Shown: positions 24,578 to 35,170 of the stretch, piece by piece | Position numbering within the stretch: the first letter of the stretch is position 1 | How the letters are laid out: every line of letters starts with the position of its first letter | Made by a program: the position numbers and the translations under genes | Notes under the pieces: generated by a model | Databases searched by the model: none | What the model was told of the DNA's origin: nothing | What the model saw: only the letters and a program-made list of their open reading frames with translations | Source of the DNA: Wagnerdoeblera sp046292685 | GTDB lineage: Bacteria > Pseudomonadota > Alphaproteobacteria > Rhodobacterales > Rhodobacteraceae | Length of the DNA: 64,000 nucleotides | Direction of reading: 5' to 3' | Assembly: GCF_046292685.1 (NCBI RefSeq) | Contig: NZ_JBKBQM010000011.1 | Coordinates: 1-64,000 of the forward strand

Positions 24578-25698
24578 GGCGTGGCCCCCCCGCGACGGCG
24601 CAGGCCATAGGGGCGCTGCGACCACCAAAGCATCGCCGCCGCCATGCCTGTGCCGGTCAGCGGCGCGGCCCAGACCAGCGGCCAGAGCCGGGCATCGCGC
24701 ACGCCCAGCGTTTCGGCGCTGTTGGCCACCAGTTGCACCGCCACCAGTGCCAGCGCCCCGCCCAGCAGTTGCCGCCACAGCCCGAAGCGGCTGAACGCCC
24801 CGACCAGCAGCGAGGCAAAGCCGATCAACGCCGCGACCGTGGCCAGGAACGGTTGGGCGAAACGGTTGTGCGCCTCGTAAAGCAGCACTGCGCGGCTGCG
24901 GCCGGTGGCCGCCTGGGTCGCCTCGTCGGCGCGCAGCAATTCCAGCGTGGACAGCGAAGCCTCGTCGCGCAGGCCCAGACCCGCCGGCGACAGGACCGCG
25001 CCCAGATCGTAGGTGAAGTCGGAAAACCGCGTCACCGCCAGCCGCTTGCCCTCCAGCGTCAGCGTCTGCGCCATGCCTTCGAACAGCACGAGCTTGGGCC
25101 CGGTGGGCGAGCGCGCCAGCAGCGCGCGGCGGGCGGTATAGCTGGTGCGGCTGGTTTCGGACCGGGCATCCGACAGGAAGATGTCCTGCAGTTCGCCGAC
25201 CTCGGTGATGTCGCGGATATAGAACGTGACCCCTTCGGCCGGAAACTGGAACACGCCCGCGCGCAGGAAGCGGGCGGTGACGTTTTCCGCGATCTCGGCC
25301 TGGCGGTTGATCAGCGCGGTGCGGCTGGCCGGCACCAGCGCGTGCATCAGCACCGCCATCATCGCCGCCACGATCAGCCCGAACACCAGCACCGGCCGCG
25401 CCAGCCGCCAGGGCGAAAAGCCGGTCGCCTGCATCACCACCAGCTCGGATTCGGTGCTGAGCCGGTTGGTAACATAGGCGGCGGCGGCAAAGGCCGCCAC
25501 CGGCAGCACCAGCCGGATCACGTTGGGCAGCGTCAGCAGCGTCAGTTCCAGAAACACCAGCGCCGATTGCCCGTCGCCGATCAGCCGGTCGAACAGCCCG
25601 ACGGCCCGGTTCACCCAGTAGACCGCAACCAGCACCAGCGCAAAGAACCCGAACAGCATCAGAAGCTGCGACAGCAGGTATCTGTCGAATCGCGCCAC
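24574..25698 (-). CDS. lptF: LPS export ABC transporter permease LptF
   Basis: Encodes 374 residues, the partner permease of LptG. It begins with ARFDRYLLSQLLMLFGFFAL, has the coupling segment TESELVVMQATGFSPWRLARP, a periplasmic domain with FYIRDITEVGELQDIF, and closing helices (FLATVAALIGFASLLVGAF). The start is a GTG at 25696-25698 behind a GGGGTGGGGCGC stretch; family homology begins there and upstream codons look intergenic. It opens the leftward lpt-surA-pdxA-rsmA group and is divergent from pepA across 176 bases. Confidence 0.94.
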   Translation of the reverse strand: MARFDRYLLSQLLMLFGFFALVLVAVYWVNRAVGLFDRLIGDGQSALVFLELTLLTLPNVIRLVLPVAAFAAAAYVTNRLSTESELVVMQATGFSPWRLARPVLVFGLIVAAMMAVLMHALVPASRTALINRQAEIAENVTARFLRAGVFQFPAEGVTFYIRDITEVGELQDIFLSDARSETSRTSYTARRALLARSPTGPKLVLFEGMAQTLTLEGKRLAVTRFSDFTYDLGAVLSPAGLGLRDEASLSTLELLRADEATQAATGRSRAVLLYEAHNRFAQPFLATVAALIGFASLLVGAFSRFGLWRQLLGGALALVAVQLVANSAETLGVRDARLWPLVWAAPLTGTGMAAAMLWWSQRPYGLRRRGGATP

Positions 25699-25874
25699 GC
25701 GCCCCACCCCCCGGATCGGCCCTTGCCCTGATTTCCGGTCCTGTCCTAATCCACCTTGCCGCGCCCGGAAACCCGGATTCCGCCGAGGCGGCAGCCGCCC
25801 GCCGCATGGGGCAGGTCTGGTCAACCGGCATGGGCAAGGCTAGGGTCGGCCCGCAGACCCAACCGGAGACCGAG

Positions 25875-27338
<1,464 letters not shown>

Positions 27339-27343
27339 GCGGG

Positions 27344-27820
27344 GTGGGCCACGCGCTGTTCTATCACCTGACGCGGTCGGGCGCCGAGGATGTGGTGCGC
27401 CTGCTGGCCGGTCGGGCACTGGCTATGGGGTGGCGCGTGGTGCTGCGCGGGTCCGATGCGGCCGCGCTGGCGCGGCTGGACGAACGCCTTTGGCTGGAAC
27501 CTGCCGACGGGTTTCTGCCGCACGGGATGGCCGGGGGGCGGCACGATGCGCGCCAGCCCCTGTTGCTGACCACCGGCACCGTCCTGCCCGAGGGGGCGCG
27601 GGCGCTGATGGTGGTGGACGGCGCCGGGGTGACGGCCGACGAGGTGGCGCGGCTGGAGCGGGTGTGGATCGTGTTCGACGGGGCCGACCCGGCTGCGCTG
27701 GAAACCGCGCGGGCGCAGTGGCGCGCGCTGACCGCCGCAGGTGCGGAAGCGGAATACTGGTCGGAGGAAAGCGGCCGCTGGCAGATGAAGACCGCCCGCC
27801 GCGCCGCCCCTTCGGGCTGA
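27344..27820 (+). CDS. holC: DNA polymerase III subunit chi
   Basis: Encodes 158 residues. The chi subunit bridges the clamp-loader complex to single-strand binding protein. The sequence shows the family pattern: HALFYHLTRSGAEDVVRLL, GWRVVLRGSDAAALARLDERLW, FLPHGMAGG, QPLLLTTG and ARLERVWIVFDGADPAAL. The start is a GTG at 27344, five bases after the pepA stop. The pepA-holC order is a common one and supports the call. Confidence 0.9.
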   Translation: MGHALFYHLTRSGAEDVVRLLAGRALAMGWRVVLRGSDAAALARLDERLWLEPADGFLPHGMAGGRHDARQPLLLTTGTVLPEGARALMVVDGAGVTADEVARLERVWIVFDGADPAALETARAQWRALTAAGAEAEYWSEESGRWQMKTARRAAPSG

Positions 27821-27892
27821 CCCGAAGGCGGCGCCTGCGGCGCCACGCCTCTTGAGCGCCGGCCGGGCCGGGCCTGCCCGGCGCGGGGTGCC

Positions 27893-27922
27893 TCCGGCGG
27901 GGATATTTCGGGCAAGGTGAAG
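27893..27922 (-). repeat. Dispersed intergenic element, short form, copy 3 (inverted)
   Basis: On the minus strand it reads CTTCACCTTGCCCGAAATAT, then CCCCGCCGGA: the same CACCTTG/AAATATCC core as the other copies. It lies between the convergent ends of holC and the DegT aminotransferase gene. The adjoining G/C-rich hairpin half is less well formed here. Confidence 0.7.
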
Positions 27923-27933
27923 GGGCTGCGCGA

Positions 27934-29148
27934 TCAGTCGCCCTGGGGCCGGGCGGGCGGGGCCGGCGCGTTGCTGACGGCCTCGGCCGCGATGATGCGG
28001 CCGATCAGGGCGCAATCGTCGAGCGAGAAGGTCAGCGGCAGGCGCATGTCGATGAGCCCGGCGAGGACAGCGTCGGTGGCGGGCAGCGGCTGGTGCGGGG
28101 CGTAGTGCCAGTGGTCGTGGCGCGAGGTGAAGCCCGCGGGCGTGTCGCGGCCGAACCATTTGAGCTCGACCCCGCGGGCGGCGCAGCGGGCGAGGAAGGC
28201 CTCGATCTGCGCGGGGTTGCGTCCGGGCAAGGCGAACTGGAACGACGAGCCGACGCGGATCGCCTCGGGGTGGCGCCGGATCAGCCGGAGCCCCGGCACC
28301 TTTGCAAGCGCGGTTTCCAGCCGGTCGTGGCGGGCCTGCCAGCGGGCGACACGGTCGGGCAGCAGCGGCAACTGGGCGCGCAGCACCGCGGCGCGCAGGT
28401 TGTCCATCCGCGAGGAGATGTTCGGCACCGTCCATTTCAGCGCCTCGTAAGCCTCGGGGGGCGGGCCGGCGGGGTGGCGGTCGAACAGCATGTAGCTGCC
28501 CGAGGCCAGCACCATGTGCGCCATCAGGCCGGCATCGTCGGTGACGATCAGCCCTCCTTCGCCGGAATTGATATGCTTGTAGGTCTGGGTGGAATAGCAG
28601 CCGATCGCGCCGTGCCGCCCCGACGGGGTGCCGCGGAAGCTGGCGCCCATCGTGTGGGCGCAATCCTCGATCACCGTGATGTCGCGTTCGCGGCACAGGG
28701 CCATCAGCGCGTCCATGTCGGCGATGTGGCCGCGCATGTGGCTGAGCAGCAGCACCGCCCCCGGCCAGGCCCGTGCGGCAAGGTCTTCGAGGTCGATCAC
28801 CAGGTCGGGGGTGGTGCCCACGAAGACCGGCTCGGCCCCCAGGGCCGCGATGGCGCCGGGCACGGGTGCCAGAGTGAAGGCGTTGGTCAGCACCCGCATC
28901 CCCGGCCCGACGCCCAGCGCGCGCAAGGCCAGCCGCAAGGCGGCGCCGCCCGAAGCGACGGCAAGCGCGTGGCGCGCCCCGGTGAAGGCGGCGAAGTCCT
29001 GTTCCAGCAAGGCGGTTTGGGCGATTTCGCCGGGGGCGGTGTTGTAGCGGTGCAGCCGCCCGCCTTGCAGCACGGCCACCGCCGCGGCGATGCCGGCTTC
29101 GGGGATCGGTTCCTGCTGGGTAAAGCTGCCGGTGAAGACTTCGGTCAT
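27934..29148 (-). CDS. DegT/DnrJ/EryC1/StrS family PLP aminotransferase
   Basis: Encodes 404 residues of the sugar-aminotransferase family. Visible motifs are PIPEAGIAAAVAVLQGG with a double-bonded-sugar type N-terminus (TAPGEIAQTALLEQDFAAFTG), VASGGAALRLALRAL, the PLP-phosphate region IEDCAHTMGASFRGTPSG, and the Schiff-base lysine in YSTQTYKHINSGEGG. PNISSRMDNLRAAVLRAQL follows, as expected. These enzymes transaminate keto-sugars for antibiotics or surface glycans, but substrates vary. The start overlaps the stop of the MFS transporter gene (ATGA) and is preceded by GGAGGATGGC. The pairing suggests aminated product formation followed by export; this is inference. Confidence 0.87.
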   Translation of the reverse strand: MTEVFTGSFTQQEPIPEAGIAAAVAVLQGGRLHRYNTAPGEIAQTALLEQDFAAFTGARHALAVASGGAALRLALRALGVGPGMRVLTNAFTLAPVPGAIAALGAEPVFVGTTPDLVIDLEDLAARAWPGAVLLLSHMRGHIADMDALMALCRERDITVIEDCAHTMGASFRGTPSGRHGAIGCYSTQTYKHINSGEGGLIVTDDAGLMAHMVLASGSYMLFDRHPAGPPPEAYEALKWTVPNISSRMDNLRAAVLRAQLPLLPDRVARWQARHDRLETALAKVPGLRLIRRHPEAIRVGSSFQFALPGRNPAQIEAFLARCAARGVELKWFGRDTPAGFTSRHDHWHYAPHQPLPATDAVLAGLIDMRLPLTFSLDDCALIGRIIAAEAVSNAPAPPARPQGD

Positions 29149-30359
29149 GCCATCCTCCGCAAGGTCCAGAGATACAGCGCCAGCGTGCAACCCAGCAAGG
29201 CGGCTGCCAGGAAATAGCCCGCATCGGGGGTCTGCCAGCGCGCGCCTTCGGCCATGAAGGCGGCAAAGACCTGGGCGAAGGTGACGGTGCCGGCCAGCAT
29301 GGCGATGTTGGTGACCGCCGAGATGCCGCCCTGCAATTCGCCCTGGGCGTCTTCGGGCACCACGCGCGACATCATCGCCATCAGCATCGGTTGCACGAAG
29401 CCTTCGGGCCCATGCACGACCATCAGCACCACCACCACGCCCAGGCCGCCCGCCAGCCCGTAACCCGCGGCCGCCACCATCGCCGAGGTCAGCCCCAGCA
29501 CCGCAACGCGCGCCTCGCCCCAGCGTTTCACCGCCGGGCCCGTCAACCCGCCCTGGAACCCCGCCATCACCAGCCCGAACACCGCCAGCGTGAGCCCCAC
29601 CATGCTTTCCGACCAGCCGAACTTGGCCATGCCCCAGAACGGCCAGATCGCCGGATAGACCGAACTGGCAAAGAAGAACGCGAACAGCACGCCGCACATC
29701 GGCAACACGCCCGGATAGCGGCGAAACACCGCGAAGACCCCGAACGGGTTGGACCGGCGCCACTCGAAGGCGCGCTGCGACGCGGGCGGCAGGGTTTCGG
29801 GCAGCACGATCCAGCCGTAGACGAAGTTCAGGAAGGATATCCCCGCAGCGACCCAGAACGGCACCCGCGGGCCCAGTTCGCCCAGCAAGCCGCCGATCGC
29901 CGGCCCGATTACGAAGCCCACGCCGAACGCCGCCCCCATCAGGCCAAAGGCCCGGGCGCGGTCCTCGGGCGCCTTGACATCGGCGATGAACGCGTTGGCG
30001 ATGACCCAGCTCGACCCGCAGACCCCGGCCAGAATCCGCCCGACGAAAAGCCACGGCAACGAAGGCGCCAGCGCCGACAGCACATAGTCGAGCCCGAGCC
30101 CGAAGATCGCCAGCAACAAGAGCGGGCGCCGGCCGAAACGGTCCGACAGGTTGCCCACCAGCGGCGCGCACAGGAACTGCGCCATCGAAAAGGCGAAATA
30201 CATCCAGCCGCCGATCACCGCCGCCTCGGCCAGGCCCACGTGGCCGACATCCTCGATCAGCGCGGGCAGCACCGGGATGATCAGGCCGAAGCCCACCATG
30301 TCCAGCAGCACCGTGACCAGCACGAAGGCGAAGGCATGCCTGCCGGGCGCGCGCGGCAT
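29145..30359 (-). CDS. MFS transporter of the tetracycline-resistance type (drug or metabolite:H+ antiporter)
   Basis: Encodes 404 residues with about 12 hydrophobic helices. The N-terminal half carries the antiporter motif DMVGFGLIIPVLPALIEDVG and the MFS loop motif GNLSDRFGRRPLLL. FGLMGAAFGVGFVIGPAIGGLLGEL (helix 5, motif C) marks a drug:H+ antiporter of the TetA-like DHA1 family. The closest named relatives are tetracycline efflux pumps, but chromosomal copies like this often export unknown metabolites. It is flanked by gph three bases upstream and by the DegT aminotransferase, overlapping by four bases, so it is part of a three-gene leftward unit. Confidence 0.87.
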   Translation of the reverse strand: MPRAPGRHAFAFVLVTVLLDMVGFGLIIPVLPALIEDVGHVGLAEAAVIGGWMYFAFSMAQFLCAPLVGNLSDRFGRRPLLLLAIFGLGLDYVLSALAPSLPWLFVGRILAGVCGSSWVIANAFIADVKAPEDRARAFGLMGAAFGVGFVIGPAIGGLLGELGPRVPFWVAAGISFLNFVYGWIVLPETLPPASQRAFEWRRSNPFGVFAVFRRYPGVLPMCGVLFAFFFASSVYPAIWPFWGMAKFGWSESMVGLTLAVFGLVMAGFQGGLTGPAVKRWGEARVAVLGLTSAMVAAAGYGLAGGLGVVVVLMVVHGPEGFVQPMLMAMMSRVVPEDAQGELQGGISAVTNIAMLAGTVTFAQVFAAFMAEGARWQTPDAGYFLAAALLGCTLALYLWTLRRMA

Positions 30360-30362
30360 GGC

Positions 30363-31037
30363 TCAGGTCCCCAGCAGGCGGTCCACCACCGCCTCCAGCC
30401 CGTCGTAATGGTCGAGCAGCCCTTCGGGCTGCAACTCGGCGATGGCGCGCCCTTGCGGGCCGAAGGTGACCAGCACCACCGGCACCCCCGCCGCCGCCGC
30501 CGTGCGCCGGTCGGTGATCGTGTCGCCCACCAGCAGCGCGCGCGCCATGTCGCCCCCCGCGCGTTCGACCGCAAGGCGCAAGGGCGCCGGGTCGGGCTTG
30601 GCCACCGGCAGGGTCCGGGCGCCCACCATCGCGGCGAACAGGTCGCGCACCCCCAGCCGCGCCAGCAGCAGTTCGGCCAGGTCGTCGGGCTTGTTGGTGC
30701 AGATGCCCACCCGGTCTCCGCGGGCGCGCAACCGCTCGACCGCCGCCACCGCCCCGGGATAAAGCCGGGTATGGGTGTCGATCGCATCGCGGTAGGCGGC
30801 CAGCAGGCGCGGGTAGCGGCGCCCCACCTCCTCCTCGCTCCAGCCGAGCCCCAACCGCGCCGCGCCTGCGCGCAACATCGCCCGCCCGCCGTGAAAGGCG
30901 GTCAGCGCATCCTGCGGGCCCAGCGGCGGGGCATGCCCCTCGTCGGCAAAGGTGGTGTTGGCCGCGGCCAGAAGGTCGCCCGAGGTATCGGCCAGCGTGC
31001 CGTCGAGGTCGAAGATCACCGTGCGCGGAAGGGTCAT
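30363..31037 (-). CDS. gph: Phosphoglycolate phosphatase-like HAD hydrolase
   Basis: Encodes 224 residues. HAD motif I is FDLDGTLADTS, motif II lies in GICTNKPDDLAEL, the motif III lysine is in VAKPDPAPL, and motif IV is LVGDTITDRRTA. A helical cap occupies residues about 15-80. Family members hydrolyse 2-phosphoglycolate made by Rubisco oxygenation or DNA repair, but this group is broad. ATG 31035-31037 follows AGGAGCCCGCAGC. It is divergent from glmU across 107 bases and is the first gene of the gph-MFS-DegT unit. Confidence 0.85.
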   Translation of the reverse strand: MTLPRTVIFDLDGTLADTSGDLLAAANTTFADEGHAPPLGPQDALTAFHGGRAMLRAGAARLGLGWSEEEVGRRYPRLLAAYRDAIDTHTRLYPGAVAAVERLRARGDRVGICTNKPDDLAELLLARLGVRDLFAAMVGARTLPVAKPDPAPLRLAVERAGGDMARALLVGDTITDRRTAAAAGVPVVLVTFGPQGRAIAELQPEGLLDHYDGLEAVVDRLLGT

Positions 31038-31144
31038 GCTGCGGGCTCCTGTCACACAAGGAAAGGCTGCGTGAGGCCCCGCCCCCTTGCGGCGCCGCGT
31101 CCGACGGGTAGAACGGGGCCGAGCAAAAGAAAAGGCCCCGCAGA

Positions 31145-32482
31145 ATGGCATTGTCGCTGATCGTCCTCGCCGCCGGGCAGGGCACCCGCATGAACTCCGA
31201 ACGGCCCAAGGTGCTGCACCCGCTGGGCGGCGTGCCGCTGCTGGCGCATGCGCTGGCGGCCGGGCGCGCGCTGGAACCCGACCGGGTGGTGGTGGTGGCC
31301 GGCCACGGCGCGCCCGAGGTGACGGCGGCGGCGGCCGAACTCGACCCCGAGGCGCAGGTGGTGATCCAGGCCGAACGCCTCGGCACCGCGCATGCCGTGG
31401 CCCAGGCGCGCGACGCCGCGCTGCCCCGGGGCGACGTGGTGGTGCTTTACGGCGATACCCCGTTCCTCACGCCCGAAACGCTGGAACGCCTGCGCGCGGC
31501 GCGCAGCCGCTTCGACGTGGTGGTGCTGGGCTTTCGCGCGCTCGACCCGGGCCGCTACGGCCGGCTGGTCACCAGCGGCGACGACCTGCTGGCCATCGTG
31601 GAATGGAAGGATGCGTCGGACGAGGAACGCCGGATCGACCTGTGCAACTCCGGCGTGATGGCCGCCGATGCCGCCACGCTGTTCGCGCTGATCGACGCGG
31701 TGGATAACGCCAATGCCGCCGGCGAATACTACCTGACCGATGTGGCCGGCATCGCCCGCGCCCGCGGCCTGACCGCCGGCGTGGTTCTGTGCGACGAGGC
31801 CGAGACGCTGGGCATCAACACCCGCGCCGAACTGGTCGCCGCCGAGGCCGCCTTCCAGGCCCGCCGCCGCGCCGAAATGATCGACCTCGGCGTCACCCTG
31901 ACCGCCCCCGATACGGTGATCTTCGCGCTCGATACCGTGGTCGGGCGCGATGCGATCATCGGTCCCAACGTGGTCTTCGGGCCAGGTGTCACCGTGGAAT
32001 CGGGCGCCGAGATCCGCGCCTTCTGCCACCTCGAAGGCTGCCATGTCAGCCGCGGCGCCACGGTCGGCCCCTTTGCCCGCCTGCGCCCCGGCGCCGAACT
32101 TGCCGAGGATGTCCACGTCGGCAACTTCGTCGAACTCAAGAATGCCATCCTCGACGAAGGGGTCAAGGTCGGCCACCTCACCTATCTCGGCGATGCCCAT
32201 GTCGGCGAGCATACCAACATCGGCGCCGGCACCGTCACCTGCAACTACGACGGCGTGATGAAACACCGCACCACCATCGGCAAGCGCGCCTTCATCGGGT
32301 CGGACACCATGCTGGTCGCCCCCGTCACGGTGGGCGACGATGCTCTGACCGCCTCGGGCTCGGTCATCACCGAAGACGTGCCGCCCGAGGCCCTGGCCGT
32401 CGCGCGCGGCCGCCAGGTCAACAAGCCCGGGCTTGCCGCGCGGCTGATGGCGCGCCTGCGCGCCTTGAAGGCCGCGAAATGA
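31145..32482 (+). CDS. glmU: Bifunctional UDP-N-acetylglucosamine pyrophosphorylase / glucosamine-1-phosphate N-acetyltransferase
   Basis: Encodes 445 residues. The N-terminal uridylyltransferase domain has LAAGQGTRMNSERPKVLHPL and LYGDTPFL. The C-terminal half is a left-handed beta-helix of hexapeptide repeats (IGPNVVFGPGVTVESGAEI, HVSRGATVGPFARLRPGAEL) with the acetyltransferase residues in GHLTYLGDAHVGEHTNIGAG and NYDG. It makes UDP-GlcNAc for peptidoglycan and LPS. It is followed by glmS 96 bases downstream; the two supply consecutive ends of the hexosamine pathway. A long-form dispersed repeat fills the gap. Confidence 0.96.
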   Translation: MALSLIVLAAGQGTRMNSERPKVLHPLGGVPLLAHALAAGRALEPDRVVVVAGHGAPEVTAAAAELDPEAQVVIQAERLGTAHAVAQARDAALPRGDVVVLYGDTPFLTPETLERLRAARSRFDVVVLGFRALDPGRYGRLVTSGDDLLAIVEWKDASDEERRIDLCNSGVMAADAATLFALIDAVDNANAAGEYYLTDVAGIARARGLTAGVVLCDEAETLGINTRAELVAAEAAFQARRRAEMIDLGVTLTAPDTVIFALDTVVGRDAIIGPNVVFGPGVTVESGAEIRAFCHLEGCHVSRGATVGPFARLRPGAELAEDVHVGNFVELKNAILDEGVKVGHLTYLGDAHVGEHTNIGAGTVTCNYDGVMKHRTTIGKRAFIGSDTMLVAPVTVGDDALTASGSVITEDVPPEALAVARGRQVNKPGLAARLMARLRALKAAK

Positions 32483-32489
32483 CCGTCTT

Positions 32490-32544
32490 CATTTTCTGTC
32501 CGAAAATATCCCACGGGGGGTGCGGGGGGTGTGAAACCCCCCGC
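32490..32544 (+). repeat. Dispersed intergenic element, long form, copy 4
   Basis: 54 of its 55 bases match the copy at 4728-4782, here beginning 7 bases after the glmU stop and ending 34 bases before the glmS start. The TGCGGGGGG and CCCCCCGC segments can pair as a hairpin between the two genes, so it could reduce read-through from glmU into glmS. Confidence 0.85.
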
Positions 32545-32578
32545 CTCCGCCCGCGGCAACAGCGCAAGGCATCCTGAC

Positions 32579-34399
32579 ATGTGCGGTATCGTCGGCATCC
32601 TGGGCGATCATGAGGTCGCCCCGCAACTGGTCGAGGCGCTCAAGCGCCTCGAATACCGCGGCTACGACAGCGCGGGTATCGCCACCGTCAACCGCGGCCG
32701 GCTCGACCGGCGGCGGGCGGTGGGCAAGCTCGTGAACCTCTCCGACCTTCTCGTGCACGATCCGCTGCCCGGCAAGGCCGGCATCGGGCACACGCGCTGG
32801 GCCACGCATGGGGCGGCGACAGTGACCAATGCCCACCCGCACCGCGCCGGGCGCGTCGCGGTGGTGCACAACGGCATCATCGAGAATTTCAAGGACCTGC
32901 GCGAGGATCTCGCCGCCACCGGCTATGCCCCCGAAAGCCAGACCGACACCGAAACGGTGGCCCTGCTGGCCGCGCGCTACATCGACCAGGGCTGCGACCC
33001 GCGCACCGCCGCCGCCCGCACGCTGGAACGCCTGCATGGCGCCTTCGCGCTGTGCTTCCTGTTCGAAGGCGAGGACGACCTGATGATCGCCGCGCGCAAG
33101 GGCAGCCCTCTGGCCATCGGGCATGGCGACGGCGAGATGTATGTGGGCTCCGACGCCATCGCGCTGGCCCCGCTGACCGACCGCATCACCTACCTCGAGG
33201 AAGGCGACCGGGCCGAAGTCACCCGCGCAGGTGCGGTGATCTACGATGCCGCCGGGCGGCTGGCCAACCGAGCCGAAACCCGCATCCAGATCGACACCGT
33301 CCGGGTGGAAAAGGGCGGCTACCGGCATTTCATGGCCAAGGAAATCGCCGAACAGCCCGTGGTGCTGGCCGATGCGCTGCGCCACTACCTCAGCCCTGAC
33401 CGCACCGGCCTCAGCCTGCCGGAAAAGCTCGATTTCACGGGCGTTTCCCGGCTGATCCTGGTGGCTTGCGGCACCGCCAACCTGGCCTGCCAGGTGGCGA
33501 AATACTGGTTCGAACAGATCGCCGGCCTGCCGTGCGAGGTGGATATCGCCTCGGAATACCGCTACCGCGACCCTGTGGTCGATCCTGGCGCCTGGGCGGT
33601 GTTCGTCAGCCAGTCGGGCGAAACCGCCGATACGCTGGCCGCCCTGCGCCACGTGCAGGACAAGGTCGCGCAGATCGTCGCGGTGGTGAACGTGCCCACC
33701 TCCTCCATCGCGCGCGAGGCCGGGCTGGTGCTGCCCATCCTGGCCGGCATCGAGGTCGGCGTCGCCTCGACCAAGGCCTTCACCAACCAGCTGCTCGTGC
33801 TGGCGCTGATGGCGCTCAAGGCCGGGGCCGACCGTGGCCGGCTGAACCCGGCCGCCGTTGCCGCGCATCTTGCGGCGCTGTCGGCGCTGCCCGGGCTGAT
33901 GAACCACGCGCTCGGGCTCGACGAGCCAATCCGCGACCTTGCGCACGATCTGGCCAAGGCGCGCGACGTGCTGTTCCTGGGGCGCGGCCCGATGTATCCG
34001 CTGGCCCTGGAGGGGGCGCTGAAACTCAAGGAAATCAGCTATATCCATGCCGAAGGTTATGCGTCGGGCGAACTCAAGCACGGCCCCATCGCCTTGATCG
34101 ACGCGGCCGTTCCCGTGGTAGTCATGGCGCCGCGCGATGCGCTGTTCGACAAGACCGTGTCGAACATGCAAGAGGTCATGGCCCGCCACGGCAAGGTGGT
34201 GCTGCTGTCGGATGCGCGCGGCATTGCCGAGGCGGGCGAAGGCACCTGGCGGCGGCTTTGCCTGCCCGAAGTGCCGCCGCTGCTGGCGCCGATCCTTTAT
34301 GCCTTGCCGGCGCAGTTGCTGGCCTATCACACCGCGGTTGCCAAGGGCACCGATGTGGACCAGCCGCGCAATCTGGCGAAATCCGTGACGGTGGAATAG
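32579..34399 (+). CDS. glmS: Glutamine--fructose-6-phosphate aminotransferase (isomerizing)
   Basis: Encodes 606 residues. The N-terminal class II glutamine amidotransferase domain starts with Met-Cys (MCGIVGILGDHEVAP), exposing the catalytic Cys after Met removal, and has EYRGYDSAGIA and HTRWATHG. Two SIS sugar-isomerase domains follow (LVACGTANLACQVAKYWFE, FVSQSGETADTLAALRHV, FLGRGPMYPLALEGALKLKE). The C-terminus DQPRNLAKSVTVE is the standard family ending. It makes glucosamine-6-phosphate. No glmS ribozyme is expected in this lineage and none was seen upstream. Confidence 0.97.
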   Translation: MCGIVGILGDHEVAPQLVEALKRLEYRGYDSAGIATVNRGRLDRRRAVGKLVNLSDLLVHDPLPGKAGIGHTRWATHGAATVTNAHPHRAGRVAVVHNGIIENFKDLREDLAATGYAPESQTDTETVALLAARYIDQGCDPRTAAARTLERLHGAFALCFLFEGEDDLMIAARKGSPLAIGHGDGEMYVGSDAIALAPLTDRITYLEEGDRAEVTRAGAVIYDAAGRLANRAETRIQIDTVRVEKGGYRHFMAKEIAEQPVVLADALRHYLSPDRTGLSLPEKLDFTGVSRLILVACGTANLACQVAKYWFEQIAGLPCEVDIASEYRYRDPVVDPGAWAVFVSQSGETADTLAALRHVQDKVAQIVAVVNVPTSSIAREAGLVLPILAGIEVGVASTKAFTNQLLVLALMALKAGADRGRLNPAAVAAHLAALSALPGLMNHALGLDEPIRDLAHDLAKARDVLFLGRGPMYPLALEGALKLKEISYIHAEGYASGELKHGPIALIDAAVPVVVMAPRDALFDKTVSNMQEVMARHGKVVLLSDARGIAEAGEGTWRRLCLPEVPPLLAPILYALPAQLLAYHTAVAKGTDVDQPRNLAKSVTVE

Positions 34400-34435
34400 G
34401 ATGCCTGCAAAAGCTCAAGCCTTGCGTGAACTTCC

Positions 34436-35113
34436 GTGACCCCCGAAGCCGCCCTGGCCGCCTTGCAGGCGCTGGCCGATGAGCAGAAGGCGGCCGAGAT
34501 GGCGGCCTACCACAAGGTGCCGCGCCCCTACCTCGGCATCGCCGTGCCGCAGATCGACGCACTGGCAAGGGAATGGCGCCAGACGCTGCCCTTGCCCGAC
34601 CGGCTGGCACTGGCCGATGCGCTGTGGCGGATGGGCATTCACGAAAGCATGGTGGCGGCGGCCAAGCTGCTGGAACAGGCGCGCATCCGCCCCGACGATT
34701 CCGGCGCATGGGCGCTGATCGCCGGCTGGGCCGAAACCTTCGACGGCTGGGCGGTGGCCGACCACGCCGCGATTGCCGGGCAAAAGCGCCTGGTGGCCGA
34801 CCCGTCGCGTGTGGAAACGGTCCAGTCCTGGACCAACCACCCCAACATGTGGACCCGGCGCGCTGCGCTGGTGATGACGCTGCCCTGGGCCAAGATGAAC
34901 TTTCCCAAACCGGCCGACCTTGCCATCCGCGATCGCGTGCTGGGCTGGTGCGCCGGCTATGCCGACGACCGCGACTGGTTCATCCAGAAAGCCGTTGCGT
35001 GGTGGCTGCGCGACCTGTCGCGCCACGATCCGGCCCGCGCGCGCGACTTTCTGGCCGCGCATGGCGCCCGGCTGAAGGCCTTTGCCCGCAAGGAAGCCGC
35101 CCGCTACCTATGA
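34436..35113 (+). CDS. DNA alkylation repair (AlkD-like HEAT-repeat) protein
   Basis: Encodes 225 residues made of helical HEAT-like repeats. It matches the DNA_alkylation family: KVPRPYLGIAVPQIDALAREW, LWRMGIHESMVAAAKLL, WTNHPNMWTRRAALVMTLPW and the conserved DDRDWFIQKAVAWWLRDLS. Relatives are alkylpurine DNA glycosylases such as AlkD and AlkC. The start appears to be a GTG at 34436, 36 bases after glmS; no strong ribosome binding site is visible. It is convergent with the DUF3445 gene. Glycosylase activity is inferred from family membership. Confidence 0.83.
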   Translation: MTPEAALAALQALADEQKAAEMAAYHKVPRPYLGIAVPQIDALAREWRQTLPLPDRLALADALWRMGIHESMVAAAKLLEQARIRPDDSGAWALIAGWAETFDGWAVADHAAIAGQKRLVADPSRVETVQSWTNHPNMWTRRAALVMTLPWAKMNFPKPADLAIRDRVLGWCAGYADDRDWFIQKAVAWWLRDLSRHDPARARDFLAAHGARLKAFARKEAARYL

Positions 35114-35170
35114 CTGCGGCAGACTTCGTGCGTTCCCGAACAAGCCCTTGGTCCTGCCTTCCACCCGGGC

